This document shows, piece after piece, positions 63,896-64,000 of a stretch of 64,000 bases of DNA. The position numbers were made by a program, and so were the translations under genes. Source of the stretch: JAOUEA01 sp963762075 (GTDB lineage Bacteria; Actinomycetota; UBA4738; HRBIN12); assembly GCA_963762075.1 (NCBI GenBank), contig CAVXJC010000002.1:124001-188000 (forward strand), read 5' to 3'. The notes beneath the pieces are model-generated. The model had not been told where the DNA came from. It saw nothing but the letters and a program-made list of their open reading frames with translations, and did not search any database. Positions within the stretch are counted from its first letter, which is position 1, and every line of letters starts with the position of its first letter.

Positions 63896-64000
63896 CGAAG
63901 CGGTGTGACCGTTGATGAGACCCGCGCGCACCGTGACACCGATGCTGGGGTCAGGGCGGACAAGAGCGCTCCGAAGCGGTCCTCGACACCGATATCGGTG

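Overview
The window is high-GC bacterial DNA that reads as a chromosome segment of an actinobacterium (Actinomycetota), probably from a lineage without close cultured relatives. Three things point there. The order tig-clpP-clpX-valS-folC-ndk matches the actinobacterial order. A cysM-murI-(MBL phosphodiesterase)-rph-rdgB block matches the Mycobacterium tuberculosis Rv1336-Rv1341 order (without Rv1337). CysO-type cysteine synthesis genes (mec, cysO, cysM) are present. Many genes have a TAnnnT -10 box only 6-9 bases before the start codon and no ribosome binding site, which is the actinobacterial leaderless pattern. No rRNA, CRISPR array, integrase or complete insertion sequence was seen.

Layout. 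0-10.1 kb: 3' end of fabF, a serine beta-lactamase-like hydrolase, then ndk, folC, valS, clpX, clpP and tig on the minus strand. 10.2-13.7 kb: an inositol-phosphatase-like gene, a frameshifted ornithine cyclodeaminase-like gene, an aminotransferase and tag. 13.75-21.4 kb: the most complete pathway in the window, a minus-strand operon for corrinoid-dependent methyl transfer (corrinoid protein, methyl-THF methyltransferase, reductive activator, DUF1638, MttB-like methyltransferase, MFS transporter), with a divergent TetR regulator and two matching palindromes between them. 21.8-24.0 kb: azlC, azlD and a P1-family peptidase, broken by many small frameshifts that look like consensus errors. 24.0-32 kb: an accessory-looking stretch with a lysyl-oxidase-like secreted protein, tRNA-Pro, an orphan response regulator, a divergent small-membrane-protein/XRE-TPR pair with a symmetric GTTAC operator array, an AT-hook protein, and several secreted or membrane proteins of unknown function.

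32-45 kb: PhzF-like protein, tRNA-Gly, tRNA-Arg, purE-purK, an AlkX/YcaQ-type glycosylase, two tandem class III aminotransferases, tRNA-His, tRNA-Lys, a two-domain VOC protein, an MBL hydrolase, a 25-bp copy of part of tRNA-Lys, a methyltransferase, CapA, an L,D-transpeptidase and tRNA-Leu. 45-51 kb: a secreted barrel protein, a histidine kinase and the rdgB-rph-MBL-murI-cysM block. 51-58 kb: two RND permeases flanking a very short adaptor-like lipoprotein. 58-64 kb: a membrane coiled-coil protein, an ArsR-like regulator with an MFS exporter, and selD-mec-moeB-cysO.

How the genes work together. MttB, the corrinoid protein and the MeTr would move a methyl group from a methylamine or betaine to tetrahydrofolate, with the RACo-like protein re-reducing the cobalt. 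MoeB activates CysO, CysM makes CysO-cysteine and Mec releases cysteine, although here cysM sits 10 kb from the other three genes. Frameshifts are recorded where the protein clearly continues in another frame; the even conservation on both sides suggests sequence error more than decay.
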